DNA of 64,000 bases from Endoryza sp044226045 (GCA_044226045.1 JBGAHR010000014.1:1-64000); one strand, 5' to 3'; shown: positions 34,388 through 44,289, counted from the first letter of the stretch. Program-made: numbers and translations. Notes: generated by a model not told the origin, from the letters alone.

Positions 34388-36916
34388 TTATTGCCCCACA
34401 AGGAACAACGCGTTACAAAACATCAATTTTCCATTTTCCCAGAAACTTCTGAACAGTACATCATCCGCCAGGTATACCACCGATCCACGGCCAATATCCT
34501 GCACACCAAAGAGCAATCCGTCTTTCAGTTTCTCTTTCAATTTTGAACCAACAAAACCGGCCACCTGCGCGTCTTTTTTAATAACGCCCACATTCCAGCT
34601 TCCGTCTTTCAAAAACTCATACACATTATCATCCTGCTTGAGCGTATAATAGAATCCGGGATAACCAAAAGCCAGCGGGTGCGAATTATCCAGGTCTACT
34701 TTGTAGATGGATCCTGGATTGAAATTAGGAAGGAAATCTCTTTCGCGGTCCTCATAACGGTGGAGAGCATCGTAATCGTCCTTGTCTTTCTTATCGTCTT
34801 TCTTGTCATCAGATGATTTCATCTTGATACCCCAGTCTCCCCTGCCCAAAGCGGCCACTGCATTTTCCATGGCAATGATCTTCCCTCCATTGCTTACCCA
34901 TTCTTTGAGATTGTCATTTTGTGTCTTGTCGTTCAGGAAACGATAATTTCCATCCGGAAGCACCAGCACATCTGTTTGAGATAGCACATTTTTATTAAGA
35001 TCATTAGCCCACACTACATTGACCGGGTAATTGATCTGGGTTTCAAAGAAATGCCAGATCTCACCCATACCAAGAGAAGATACTCCCTCGCCGGCGAGCA
35101 AGGTAACACGCGGGGCTTTGATCAGGTGAATTTTATCTGATCCAAAATCAAATCCTTTGTCCACAAATGTACTGGGCAGCGCAACATAAGTCTGACGGGC
35201 AGCTTGCGTTGCTTCCCTGACGATGGCTTCGAGGTCATTGCCCAATGCCGTATTGCTGGTACGAACTACAATGAGAGAACCTTTCTCGAAGGTCTGACCC
35301 TGGCTGGTAAAAGGCTGTTCGGTGTACCTCACCTTTACGTTCTTCTTCAACAGGGCAGTCAGCACATTCACACTGGCCAGGCCATTCCACCTGATGATGT
35401 AGGCAGCCGGGTTGGAGATAGCCGCTCCGCTGGAAGCAATAGCCGCCGGTCCGTTCTTGGAAGTAGCCGTAATATAAGTTCCAACGCCATAAGTATTCAA
35501 TCCGAATACAAAGGGCATAGACCAGGCGGTGATATCATAGGTTGCCGAATCACTGATTTTGGAATTGCGCTCAAACAACACTTTAACCAGGTTGGAATTG
35601 GATTGATTGGTATTAACAACGATGTCTCCATCGGTTGTTTTGAAGGATTCGTTCTTGCCAGAAAAATAATTCAGTCCGGTATAGTTACCGGCAGTGGTAT
35701 AGCTCCAGTCGATACCATTGCGATCGAGCAGCTTTTTCAGCCTTTCCAGTCTGTCGCCTTCATCTGCCTTTACCACATAAGCCTTGAACTCTCCAACAGG
35801 AGCAGTGCGGGCCTTGTCGTAATAGGTTTTGAATTCTTTTATCAGCTTTCCTCCGTTGAGGGAGCTCACTTCTATCGTGGACAATCCTGTTGTGAAATGG
35901 TGCGTAAGCCGATCCAGCAGTGTGAGCGTGTCGCCATCGGAATTGATCACGGCGGCGCCTCCCCTGCTATGACCACCCTGTTCGAATGTCATACCAATGG
36001 CGCCTTTGTATATGGGATAGGTATCGCCATAACTGGGGTAAAACAGATCGAATCTTTCTTTGGTGAAAAACAACCAGCCATTCGCATCAAAATACTTGGC
36101 GTTGTTTTTTCCAATCATCACCTGGAATTCCCTTTGCCAGTTGGTAATCACTTCATGGTATGGCTCTGCAGCCGGTGCGAAATAATATGGATTATTATAG
36201 CCTTGTTCGTGGAAATCGACGTGCACCTGTGGAAGCCACTGGTTGTATTTGATGATTCGCTGCTGAGTTTCTACCTGGCTCTGCCAGGCCCAGTCGCGGT
36301 TCAGGTCAAAATAATAATGGTTGGGGCGACCTCCGGGCCATGGTTCAACGTGTTCGCGGCTGAATGGAACAGGGTTTGGCTTTTTGCCCACTACCGAATT
36401 AAACCAGTTTACATAGCGGTCGCGGCCATCGGGATTGATACAGGGGTCCATGATCACGACTGTATTTTTCAGCCATTCTTTTGTTTTGGCATTACCGGGA
36501 TTCACCAGTTCCCAAATGGTCTTCATCGCTGCCTCTGAACTGGAGGTTTCATTGCCGTGCACATTGTAGCTCAGCCAAACAATGACCGGTCCTTTTTCAT
36601 CGGCTGCCATTTTATCGAGACTGGAGCCAGCCAGACGAAGATTGTTTTTCCGGATGTTTTCGAGGTTGCTGATATTTTCCGCAGAAGAAATAAATGCCAG
36701 CATTAACGGTCTGCCCTCATTGGTCGATCCGTATTGTTCCAGCTTTACCGTTGACGGATTAGTTTCCGCCACCTGCCTGAAATAATTCACTACATTAAAA
36801 TGGGGAGTATAACGTTCACCCAAATGATACCCTAAAAACTGTTCCGGAGATTTGGTTTGTGCAAGAGCCGAGAAGGTCAACAGCAATCCGGCTATCCATC
36901 CTAGACTTTTCTTCAT
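34388..36916 (-). CDS. M14 zinc carboxypeptidase with C-terminal GATase-like domain
   Basis: 842 residues from the Met at 36916 (signal KKSLGWIAGLLLTFSALAQ). The peptidase domain has YNVHGNETSSSEA (HxxE zinc site), DPCINPDGRDRY, NLNRDW-type FDLNRDWAWQSQ, VDFHEQGYN (third ligand) and FEQGGHSRGG (catalytic Glu). A middle domain follows, then a C-terminal Rossmann-like segment (VTLLAGEGVSSLGMGEIW, TDVLVLPDGNYR, GGKIIAMENAV) of the same type as in the neighbouring deacetylase. It probably cleaves peptides outside the cytoplasm. A Lys/Asp-rich stretch interrupts the last domain. Confidence 0.88.
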   Translation of the reverse strand: MKKSLGWIAGLLLTFSALAQTKSPEQFLGYHLGERYTPHFNVVNYFRQVAETNPSTVKLEQYGSTNEGRPLMLAFISSAENISNLENIRKNNLRLAGSSLDKMAADEKGPVIVWLSYNVHGNETSSSEAAMKTIWELVNPGNAKTKEWLKNTVVIMDPCINPDGRDRYVNWFNSVVGKKPNPVPFSREHVEPWPGGRPNHYYFDLNRDWAWQSQVETQQRIIKYNQWLPQVHVDFHEQGYNNPYYFAPAAEPYHEVITNWQREFQVMIGKNNAKYFDANGWLFFTKERFDLFYPSYGDTYPIYKGAIGMTFEQGGHSRGGAAVINSDGDTLTLLDRLTHHFTTGLSTIEVSSLNGGKLIKEFKTYYDKARTAPVGEFKAYVVKADEGDRLERLKKLLDRNGIDWSYTTAGNYTGLNYFSGKNESFKTTDGDIVVNTNQSNSNLVKVLFERNSKISDSATYDITAWSMPFVFGLNTYGVGTYITATSKNGPAAIASSGAAISNPAAYIIRWNGLASVNVLTALLKKNVKVRYTEQPFTSQGQTFEKGSLIVVRTSNTALGNDLEAIVREATQAARQTYVALPSTFVDKGFDFGSDKIHLIKAPRVTLLAGEGVSSLGMGEIWHFFETQINYPVNVVWANDLNKNVLSQTDVLVLPDGNYRFLNDKTQNDNLKEWVSNGGKIIAMENAVAALGRGDWGIKMKSSDDKKDDKKDKDDYDALHRYEDRERDFLPNFNPGSIYKVDLDNSHPLAFGYPGFYYTLKQDDNVYEFLKDGSWNVGVIKKDAQVAGFVGSKLKEKLKDGLLFGVQDIGRGSVVYLADDVLFRSFWENGKLMFCNALFLVGQ

Positions 36917-37246
36917 ATCAATAAAATAATAAGGCGTGAATGTAAGCATTTGTGTCTGGAAAAATATGGCAATGTCTTAGAAATGCGTGCATTATTAACA
37001 TGAATGGCCGATTATGAGTATAAATGTCCGGCGTTGAACGAACTTCGATAACCATAAATGCAGAAAAAATTACAATCAACCGCTATATAACACTCTTTAC
37101 CAATAAATTTAAATTGGCGAGACGTAAGGCGGTATTAATATCCAACCTATATAATCAGCAGTCCCGGAACGGGCTCGGAAGCATTCCGGCGAAAGAAAAC
37201 CAAACAGTCTGTGGCAGATGCAGCAACTAGTATTAATTTCGCAAAG
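36917..37246. other. 330-base divergent gap
   Basis: It separates the minus-strand M14 gene from the plus-strand MBL gene. I see no tRNA, no clear hairpin terminator and no consensus -7 element. A 68-codon open frame at 37024-37230 has low-complexity composition and no family look, so I do not call it a gene. It is AT-rich in its first 200 bases, as expected for promoters on both strands. Confidence 0.5.
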
Positions 37247-38077
37247 ATGTCTCTGCAGGTTTGTTCGCTCAATTCTGGAAGTAATGGAAACTGTTACTAT
37301 ATCGGCAACGACCGGGATGCGGTGCTCGTTGATGCCGGGCTATCCTGTCGTGAGACGGAGAAAAGGATGAATCGCCTGCAGCTCCATATGGGACTGGTAA
37401 GAGCGATCTTCATTTCCCATGAACATTCAGATCACATTACCGGACTGCCGGGTATTGTGAAAAAATACCAGTTACCAGTCTATATCAACAAACGCACTTA
37501 TGCCTCCTTAACTGTTCCGTTGGATGAGGTTCACGTAAAAGATTTACGGGAGAGTCATTCCTATTCGTTTGGCGACATCACGGTAACTGCTTTTAGAAAA
37601 TTCCATGATGCGGCCGATCCCTATAGTTTTACGATCACCAATGGCAAGGTAAGAATCGGCGTGTTTACGGATGTGGGAAGAGCCTGTTCCAAACTGATCC
37701 ACCATTTTCGCAGTTGCCATGCGATTTTCCTGGAAAGCAACTACTGCCCCGAAATGCTGGAAAACGGCCGGTATCCGCAATCGCTGAAAGAAAGGATCAG
37801 GAACGGCCATGGCCATTTGTCAAACCTGGAAGCCCTGGAGCTTTTCAGAAAACACCGAAGCGCTCATCTCAGTCATTTATTTCTTTCACACCTGTCGCGC
37901 AATAATAACTCCATGGAATTGGTGGAAAGATTGTTTACCGAACAGGCAGGTGATACCCATATCATCATTGCGTCGAGGTACAAAGAAACGCCGGTTTATA
38001 GCATTGAAGCCGGGTCTTCCTCCCTCTCCGGCATCAATAACATTTCCTATCCGCTGGAGCAGTTGAAGCTGTTTTAA
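37247..38077 (+). CDS. MBL-fold metallo-hydrolase (YycJ/WalJ-like)
   Basis: 276 residues from the ATG at 37247; the upstream extension to 37211 adds unrelated residues. CSLNSGSNGNCYYIG, VLVDAGLSCRETEKRM, SHEHSDHITG (HxHxDH), DVGRACSKLI and LSHLSRNNNS are characteristic. The fold binds two zinc ions. The WalJ group acts on nucleic acids, probably as a 5' exonuclease in replication or repair; here this is by resemblance only. A repeat-filled convergent gap starts at its stop. Confidence 0.88.
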   Translation: MSLQVCSLNSGSNGNCYYIGNDRDAVLVDAGLSCRETEKRMNRLQLHMGLVRAIFISHEHSDHITGLPGIVKKYQLPVYINKRTYASLTVPLDEVHVKDLRESHSYSFGDITVTAFRKFHDAADPYSFTITNGKVRIGVFTDVGRACSKLIHHFRSCHAIFLESNYCPEMLENGRYPQSLKERIRNGHGHLSNLEALELFRKHRSAHLSHLFLSHLSRNNNSMELVERLFTEQAGDTHIIIASRYKETPVYSIEAGSSSLSGINNISYPLEQLKLF

Positions 38078-38255
38078 AAGAGAAAGCGGTTGGCGGTTTC
38101 GCGTTTATCGTTTCAGGTTTATCGTTTCACGGTTTGCGGTTGTGAATTTCAGTAGTCAAAATTAAAAATTAAAAAATGGATCACAGAATGTTTACTTTTT
38201 GATTTTTTACTTTTGAATTTTAACCATAAACGTTAAACCATAAACGTTAAACCGT
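38078..38255. repeat. nested inverted heptamer arrays in a convergent gap
   Basis: The left outer arm (about 38085-38136) has GTTT-type heptamers (GTTTATC, GTTTCAG). The right outer arm (about 38224-38254) has AAACCAT and AAACGTT heptamers on the plus strand. Inside lie AAAATTA repeats (about 38158-38176) and a partly complementary segment of TTTTTGA, TTTTTTA and CTTTTGA (about 38196-38220), also period 7. The right arm ends one base from the stop of the receptor gene. The two nested inverted pairs could fold as one long stem. Confidence 0.75.
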
Positions 38256-41200
38256 TCAATTCCTCACACTAAACTCCACTCTCCTGTTCTGCGCTCTTCC
38301 GGCGGCAGTTTTGTTGTCTCCTATGGGCTTGTCCTGGCCATAGCCGGTGGCGGTGAGCCTGTCGGCTGAAATGCCTTTTCCAACAAGATATTTTTTTACT
38401 TCTTCGGAACGAGTTTGAGACAGCGCCATGTTCTTTTCAGCCTTTCCGGTATTATCTGTATGACCATCGATATTAATAGCCAGCTTGGGATACTTATTCA
38501 GAATAACCACCAGTTCATCAAGTTCCTGGGTTGCCTGGCGGGTAAGCTTCGAACTGCCGGTTACAAAGGTTACGTTCCGGGCATTGAAGTTCATCTCTTC
38601 CAGTCTGGGACAACCGAAATTCGAAACGGGTCCGGCAGTTTCCGGGCAACGGTCTTCGTCATCGGCTACTCCGTCATTGTCCTTGTCTGGTATCGGGCAA
38701 CCATCATATTTGGCTACTCCCGCAACATCGGGGCATTTGTCTTTTGAATCCTGTATACCATCGCCATCTTTATCGGGGCAACCATTAAAGGCTTTCGGGC
38801 CGGCCACATCGGGGCAGGCGTCATCCTTATCGGCTATACCGTCTCCATCTTTGTCGGGACAGCCTTTCAGCACTTTAGGTCCGGCCACGGTTGGGCAATC
38901 ATCCTGGTCGTCGGGAACGCCATCTCCATCTGTGTCTTTAGGAGCCGGTGGCGGAGGCGGTGGTGGCGGAGGCACGATGACCTTAGCCGGTTTCTTCACA
39001 CATTTACCCAATTCAAACACATCCACGCTCAGTCGTGCAAAAAGGAACCGGCCATTGAATCCAAACTGGTTGGCCGAAAACAGGAATCGTCCCCTGTTGG
39101 AAGCATCTCTTCCGGCATTGTATCCACCGGTCGTTTTATTGGCACCCAGAGAATTGGATACCGGTGTTGCATACACTGAATTCAGTTCGTTTCGGGAGTC
39201 TACAAATATGCGGTCGGGATATACGTCGAACAGATTGTTCGCTCCGGCTGATAAATTCAATCCCTGGCAGACTTTATAGGTAACTACCAGATCGGTTGTC
39301 CATTTTGCACCAAAGGTCTGATCTGTTTGCAGGGCTACATCATTCCAGTAGGCACCGGTTGAGCTGTTTCTAGAGGCCGGATCAACATTGTTCAGGAAAG
39401 TTGTTTCTCCGAAGCGAACAGTACGTGCCAGGAAGCTGATCTTTCGAAGATCATACATGAATGTGATGTTCAGTTTGGTTTTCGGTTGCGCTACTTCAAT
39501 CCGTGAACGCTGCTGGCGGTCGAACAAACCTGTCTTGAGGTCATTGGCCGGGTTTTTACTTCCGTCGTTTTCGCTGGGATTGTTGGCGGGATCGTCTATC
39601 ACTGAATTGGTTTTAATGGGCCCCACTACACTGTTGTTATTGTAGTTGCCGGCAACCGACAGCGTTGCATTGCCTGCTCCCAGGCGAAACCGTTGTGTCA
39701 CCACCAGGTCAACACCTTTTGTTTCCGTATTCACAGCGTTGGTCCAGAACTGCAAAGCAGTAATGGAAGGATCGACGCTATTGCTGTTGAGAATGGTATT
39801 CACAAGAGGGTTACTTCTGTTGAATTGAGAAGACAGGACAATACGGTCATTGATGCGAATGAAATAAGCATCCAGTGTGAAGGTAGTCGTGCTGGTCAGG
39901 TTGCCCACCACACCGGCTGTAACACTTCTGGATGTTTCGGGAGTAAGGGAACCAATTCCAAATGCGTTTCTCACAACCGGGTTATAGTTGTTCGCTGTCA
40001 GCGCTTGTGAAGGCAATCCGGATACAAACTGGGTAGAGAAGTTCTGAAAATAACGCTGGTGAAGGGAAGGCGCCCGGAAACCGGTGCTGGCAGAGGCACG
40101 AACACCTACATTTCGATTGATGTCGTATCGGGCCGCCAGTTTACCACTTACATTATCGTAATTCGCGCCCACTTCATCATAGGTTTCATAGCGAAGTGCA
40201 CCTCCCAGGGTGAGCTTGCCGGATTTCAGCTCGGCATCAGCATATACCGCATAAATGCTGCGGTTAGCATTGATAGCATCTGCAGGGCGGAAACCGGGAA
40301 ACACCTGCGCGCCCGGTACAGCGGGCACCGGAGAGAAAGTGAAATAACCGGAAGTGCCGGGATAAGGAGGTATGGGCTCCGGTTGTGCCTGCCTGCCTCC
40401 ATTGATATAGGAATTAGGTTCTCCGGCTTCGATGGTAAATCTTTCGTAACGGTATTCACCACCCAGCGCCAGATTCAGGGACGTTCTGTCCGTCAGGTCT
40501 ATCCGCCTGTCGAAATCAAGATTGACTGTATTCTGCAGGAATCCCAACGTGCCGGCATATATTTTCGTTTGTACATTATTGACAGGTGCCAGGGAAGCAT
40601 TACCGGTGTTTTCGATGTCGTACCGAAGTGTATTGGATCCACGGGTATTGCTAAAATCAACATCCCATTTACCCAATTTCAGATTCAATCCGGCAATAAC
40701 AGAATAATCAATGATGCGGGTATGTATCTCGGGTAAAAATCCGTCATAATAATAGCGCTGACCGTTGGCTATCACGGGTTGCTGGCTCCAGCTGTTCGGA
40801 TTGCGGCTAAAACCACTTGCGGCACCATTCCTTTGTGAATAACCGCTGGCCATGTACACTTTGGCATTGCTGCCGATCGGGGCGCCGGCATTCACAAAAG
40901 CTCCGATGTTATCACTGGAAGAATTGCCCGCAACAATATTTCTGCGGTTGTAATTGCGGCTATTGACAATTGATTTATCCTGGTCCATCAACCAACGATA
41001 GTAATCGTTCTGGTTTACACCGGATGGCACGGCCGAAGTAGGTGGCAGGGAGCCGGCATTGCCGAGATATATCAGCGGAATATTGTCCAGACCGCTCCTG
41101 TTGGTACCGTCTCTTTTGAGCCATTGACCACTGGCATTCACATAAGCGCCGTTTTTCCATCCCCATCCTCCGGAGAAATCGATCTGGCGATTCAAACCGT

Positions 41201-42047
41201 CTTCTATTTTCGTTCCTCCCGCGTATGGCATGTTGGTGAAATTCTGTCCCACCATGGTAGAGATGTTCAGCCCCTTATAATTCTTTTTCAATACCACGTT
41301 GATTACACCAGCTATTGCATCCGAACCATATTGGGCAGCGGCGCCATCTCTCAACACTTCTATTCTTTCGATGGCAGAAGCGGGAATGGCATTCAGATCA
41401 GTTCCTACAGATCCGCGACCCACCGAGCCGTTGATATTTACGAGTGCTGTATTGTGCCGACGTTTTCCATTGATCAAAACCAATGTCTGATCGGGTCCCA
41501 GTCCACGCAAACCGGCCGGATCTATATGATCCGTTCCATCGGAGATGGTTTGACGGGCAGACTGGAAAGAAGGCGCTACATAAGTCAGCATCTGGCTGAG
41601 ATCGGCCTGCGCAAACTGTTTTACTTCCCGGGCATTGATCACATCAACCGGTACTACCGTGTTTAATTTACTACGCGGCTGTCGTGAACGTGAACCCACC
41701 ACTACCACATCTGTCAGATCACCACTTACATTCAGACTGGCATTCTGCTCAACGGTCTGCCCTGACGATACCGTTACCTGGAATCGTTGTGCTGTGGCGC
41801 CCACATAAGTAACCACAACGGTATAAGTACCGGGTTTTACTTTCAGTGAATAGGTTCCGACGGCATCTGTCAGCGTACCGCCTCTTTGACCTTCCAACGT
41901 AACAGAGGCCCCGCTCAGCGGATTGCCATTGGCATCCTGTACTTTCCCTTTGATGGTTCCGGGAGATTGTGCGAAAACAGATTGAAAAAAGAAAAGTGAA
42001 AGAATGGCAAGGCCTGCACTACGGAGTAAGTAGATGAATTTTCTCAT
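38256..42047 (-). CDS. TonB-dependent receptor fused to thrombospondin-3 repeats and an OmpA domain
   Basis: 1263 residues. Signal (FFFQSVFAQS), carboxypeptidase-D-like domain (GKVQDANGNPLSGASVTL), DVVVVGSRSRQ box, plug (LRGLGPDQTLVLINGKRRHN, RIEVLRDGAAAQYGSDA) and a 22-strand-type barrel to about residue 1015. A run of nine prolines follows (about 1025-1034), then four thrombospondin type 3 calcium repeats (DTDGDGVPDDQDDCP, DKDGDGIADKDDACP and two more), then an OmpA-like peptidoglycan-binding domain (about 1148-1263: FVTGSSKLT, INIDGHTDNTG, LSQTRSEEVKKYL, RAQNRRVEF). Because barrel ends face the periplasm, the tail could bind the cell wall. The substrate is unknown, and no SusD partner is adjacent. 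Confidence 0.93.
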   Translation of the reverse strand: MRKFIYLLRSAGLAILSLFFFQSVFAQSPGTIKGKVQDANGNPLSGASVTLEGQRGGTLTDAVGTYSLKVKPGTYTVVVTYVGATAQRFQVTVSSGQTVEQNASLNVSGDLTDVVVVGSRSRQPRSKLNTVVPVDVINAREVKQFAQADLSQMLTYVAPSFQSARQTISDGTDHIDPAGLRGLGPDQTLVLINGKRRHNTALVNINGSVGRGSVGTDLNAIPASAIERIEVLRDGAAAQYGSDAIAGVINVVLKKNYKGLNISTMVGQNFTNMPYAGGTKIEDGLNRQIDFSGGWGWKNGAYVNASGQWLKRDGTNRSGLDNIPLIYLGNAGSLPPTSAVPSGVNQNDYYRWLMDQDKSIVNSRNYNRRNIVAGNSSSDNIGAFVNAGAPIGSNAKVYMASGYSQRNGAASGFSRNPNSWSQQPVIANGQRYYYDGFLPEIHTRIIDYSVIAGLNLKLGKWDVDFSNTRGSNTLRYDIENTGNASLAPVNNVQTKIYAGTLGFLQNTVNLDFDRRIDLTDRTSLNLALGGEYRYERFTIEAGEPNSYINGGRQAQPEPIPPYPGTSGYFTFSPVPAVPGAQVFPGFRPADAINANRSIYAVYADAELKSGKLTLGGALRYETYDEVGANYDNVSGKLAARYDINRNVGVRASASTGFRAPSLHQRYFQNFSTQFVSGLPSQALTANNYNPVVRNAFGIGSLTPETSRSVTAGVVGNLTSTTTFTLDAYFIRINDRIVLSSQFNRSNPLVNTILNSNSVDPSITALQFWTNAVNTETKGVDLVVTQRFRLGAGNATLSVAGNYNNNSVVGPIKTNSVIDDPANNPSENDGSKNPANDLKTGLFDRQQRSRIEVAQPKTKLNITFMYDLRKISFLARTVRFGETTFLNNVDPASRNSSTGAYWNDVALQTDQTFGAKWTTDLVVTYKVCQGLNLSAGANNLFDVYPDRIFVDSRNELNSVYATPVSNSLGANKTTGGYNAGRDASNRGRFLFSANQFGFNGRFLFARLSVDVFELGKCVKKPAKVIVPPPPPPPPPAPKDTDGDGVPDDQDDCPTVAGPKVLKGCPDKDGDGIADKDDACPDVAGPKAFNGCPDKDGDGIQDSKDKCPDVAGVAKYDGCPIPDKDNDGVADDEDRCPETAGPVSNFGCPRLEEMNFNARNVTFVTGSSKLTRQATQELDELVVILNKYPKLAINIDGHTDNTGKAEKNMALSQTRSEEVKKYLVGKGISADRLTATGYGQDKPIGDNKTAAGRAQNRRVEFSVRN

Positions 42048-42220
42048 AAGCTGACTCAGTTTGGTTTGATTAGTGGCCCTCCACAGTGATAAAGGATCTA
42101 TAGGAAAGATATACTATTTTCTCTAAAATTGATTCAAAAAATAAGAGGTTCCGGCACGCCGTCAAAAGCACAAGCATGTTCAAACTTTACTATTTTTAGC
42201 ATTCAAACAAGTCGAACCAG

Positions 42221-43933
42221 ATGAAATATACATTCAACCTTCTCGTACTCTTTTTACTGTTTTCCTTCCAGGGCCTTGCACAGAAAAAACCGATCATAGG
42301 AAAGGCCGTTAACCCTTACCGGTACCAGGTAGAAAAGAAAGTAAATTGCACACATGGGGCGGTTGTTTCTGCGCATCCGTTAGCCAGCCAGGTGGGCGTG
42401 GAAATATTGAAAGCGGGAGGCAATGCGATCGATGCGGCCATTGCCACACAACTCGCGCTGGCAGTTGTTTACCCCGGGGCCGGTAATATTGGAGGTGGTG
42501 GCTTCCTGGTAGCCCGGCTGCAAAATGGCACCAACCTGACGCTTGACTACCGGGAGATGGCTCCTGGTAAGGCTTCCCGAGACATGTACCTCGATTCCGC
42601 CGGAAAAGCCATCACACAGTTAAGTATCGACGGACACCTGGCAAGTGGTGTTCCGGGAACAGTGGCAGGTCTTTTTGCCGCCCACAAATACGGGAAACTT
42701 CCTTTTAAAATGCTTATTCAACCCGCTATCGACCTGGCAGAAAAAGGTTTCGTCATCACAGCATCGGAAGCGTCGGGTTTGAATAGTACAGCCGGTGATT
42801 TCAAAAAATTAAATACCCAGTTACCCGCATTTGTAAAGCAGGGCGGGTGGAAAGCCGGTGATACACTGATCCAGAAAGAACTGGCTGCCACCTTGAAACG
42901 AATAAGAGACAAAGGGCAAAAAGGATTTTACGAAGGAGAAACCGCCCGGCTGATTGTAGAAGAAATGAAAAGAGGCAAGGGAATCATAACCCTGGAAGAT
43001 TTAAAAAGCTACCAGGCCAAGTTCCGCGAACCGGTCGTTTTCAATTACAAGGGATACGAAATTCTGACCATGCCTCTGCCGAGCAGTGGTGGTGTACTGT
43101 TGCCGCAAATGATGAAAATGATTGAGGACAAACCTATCAAATCTTATGGCTTCCAAACGGCCGAATCCGTTCAGCTGATGACCGAAGTGGAACGCAGGGC
43201 CTATGCAGACCGGGCGAAATACCTCGGAGATATCGACTTCTATAAAGTGCCGGTAAAGAAACTTACCAGTGACGAATATGCGAAACAAAGAATCAGTGAT
43301 TATGTGCCGGGCAAAGCTGGCAGCAGCCAGCAAACCGTTGCCGGTGTCATCGCGGAAAGTGAGGAAACCACTCACCTCAGTGTATACGACGAAAATGGAA
43401 ATGCGGTCGCAGTGACCACTACCCTCAATGGCGGCTATGGTTCCCGTACGGTAGTGGGCGGCGCCGGCTTTTTGCTCAATAACGAAATGGATGATTTCAG
43501 CGTAAAACCGGGAGTGCCGAACATGTATGGAGCGGTTGGTGCGGATGCAAATGCCATTCAGCCTGGGAAAAGAATGCTGAGCTCCATGACACCCACTATC
43601 GTGATGAAAAACAATAAGCCATTTGTGGTAGCGGGTACGCCCGGTGGCACTACCATTACTACTTCGGTATTTCAAACCCTGGTCAATATCCTGGAATTCG
43701 ATATGAATGCCGATGATGCCGTCAACAAACCGAAATTCCATCACCAGTGGCTGCCCGATGTGGTGTATGTTGAAAGAAACTTCAATGCAGACACCCGGAA
43801 AAAACTGGAAGAAATGGGATATAAGATCGTTCAACGAGGTCAGATCGGCAGAACAGAAGTCATACTGATCCGCGACGGCAATATTGAAGCGGTGGGGGAT
43901 CACCGGGGAGATGATCATGCGGCGGGATACTGA
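42221..43933 (+). CDS. ggt: gamma-glutamyltransferase
   Basis: 570 residues with a signal peptide (LVLFLLFSFQGLAQ). GGNAIDAAIATQLALAVVYP, GNIGGGGFLVARL and LDYREMAPGKAS belong to the large subunit. ESEETTHLSVYDENGNAVA marks the autocleavage site, with the first Thr becoming the nucleophile of the small subunit at about residue 385. SSMTPTIVMKNNKP and GTPGGTTITTSVFQ follow. It hydrolyses or transfers the gamma-glutamyl group of glutathione and similar peptides in the periplasm. It stands alone. Confidence 0.95.
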   Translation: MKYTFNLLVLFLLFSFQGLAQKKPIIGKAVNPYRYQVEKKVNCTHGAVVSAHPLASQVGVEILKAGGNAIDAAIATQLALAVVYPGAGNIGGGGFLVARLQNGTNLTLDYREMAPGKASRDMYLDSAGKAITQLSIDGHLASGVPGTVAGLFAAHKYGKLPFKMLIQPAIDLAEKGFVITASEASGLNSTAGDFKKLNTQLPAFVKQGGWKAGDTLIQKELAATLKRIRDKGQKGFYEGETARLIVEEMKRGKGIITLEDLKSYQAKFREPVVFNYKGYEILTMPLPSSGGVLLPQMMKMIEDKPIKSYGFQTAESVQLMTEVERRAYADRAKYLGDIDFYKVPVKKLTSDEYAKQRISDYVPGKAGSSQQTVAGVIAESEETTHLSVYDENGNAVAVTTTLNGGYGSRTVVGGAGFLLNNEMDDFSVKPGVPNMYGAVGADANAIQPGKRMLSSMTPTIVMKNNKPFVVAGTPGGTTITTSVFQTLVNILEFDMNADDAVNKPKFHHQWLPDVVYVERNFNADTRKKLEEMGYKIVQRGQIGRTEVILIRDGNIEAVGDHRGDDHAAGY

Positions 43934-43934
43934 G

Positions 43935-44260
43935 AGCAATGCGCCAATGTGATAATTGGTCAATGAGCCAATGGATGATTACGGATTACGGATGACGGAT
44001 GACGGATGGAATACAATTTGTCAATTCGTCAATTGGTCAATGAGCCAATGGATGATTACGGATGACGGATTACGAATGACGGATGGAATACAATTTGTCA
44101 ATTCGTCAATTGGTCAATGAGCCAATGAGCTGAAGCAAATTCAAAAATCAAAAATTGAGGCATCAGTAACGGCAAACCGCAAACTGCAAACCGCAAACCG
44201 CAAACTGCAAACCGACAACCACTGTGAAGCGCTAAACGATATACGCTAAACGATGAACGC
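43935..44260. repeat. 77-bp tandem repeat of octamers and heptamers, with an AAACNNN array
   Basis: An exact 77-base period is seen: units start at 43953, 44030 and (partial) 44107 with AATTGGTCAATGAGCCAATG. Inside each unit, GGATGAC/GGATTAC runs in sevens and GTCAATTC/GTCAATTG/GTCAATGA in eights. CAAAAAT units (44136-44155) and AAACCGC/AAACTGC units (44171-44219), then AAACGAT variants (44232-44258), follow. The whole lies between ggt and a convergent barrel gene and fills the 356-base gap. No terminator hairpin was seen otherwise. Confidence 0.8.
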
Positions 44261-44289
44261 AACCAATTGGCACATTACAACTTTGCCAC

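Noticed and set aside
35204..36538. 444-residue open frame on the plus strand
   Set aside because: It is antisense to the M14 gene, with no family motifs or start context.
37024..37230. 68-codon frame in the divergent gap
   Set aside because: No recognisable motif, signal or coupling to a neighbour.
36917..37246. tRNA or small RNA gene
   Set aside because: I could not fold a cloverleaf or a strong stem with a terminator.
43001..43963. 320-residue open frame on the minus strand
   Set aside because: It lies antisense to ggt, whose motifs are complete.
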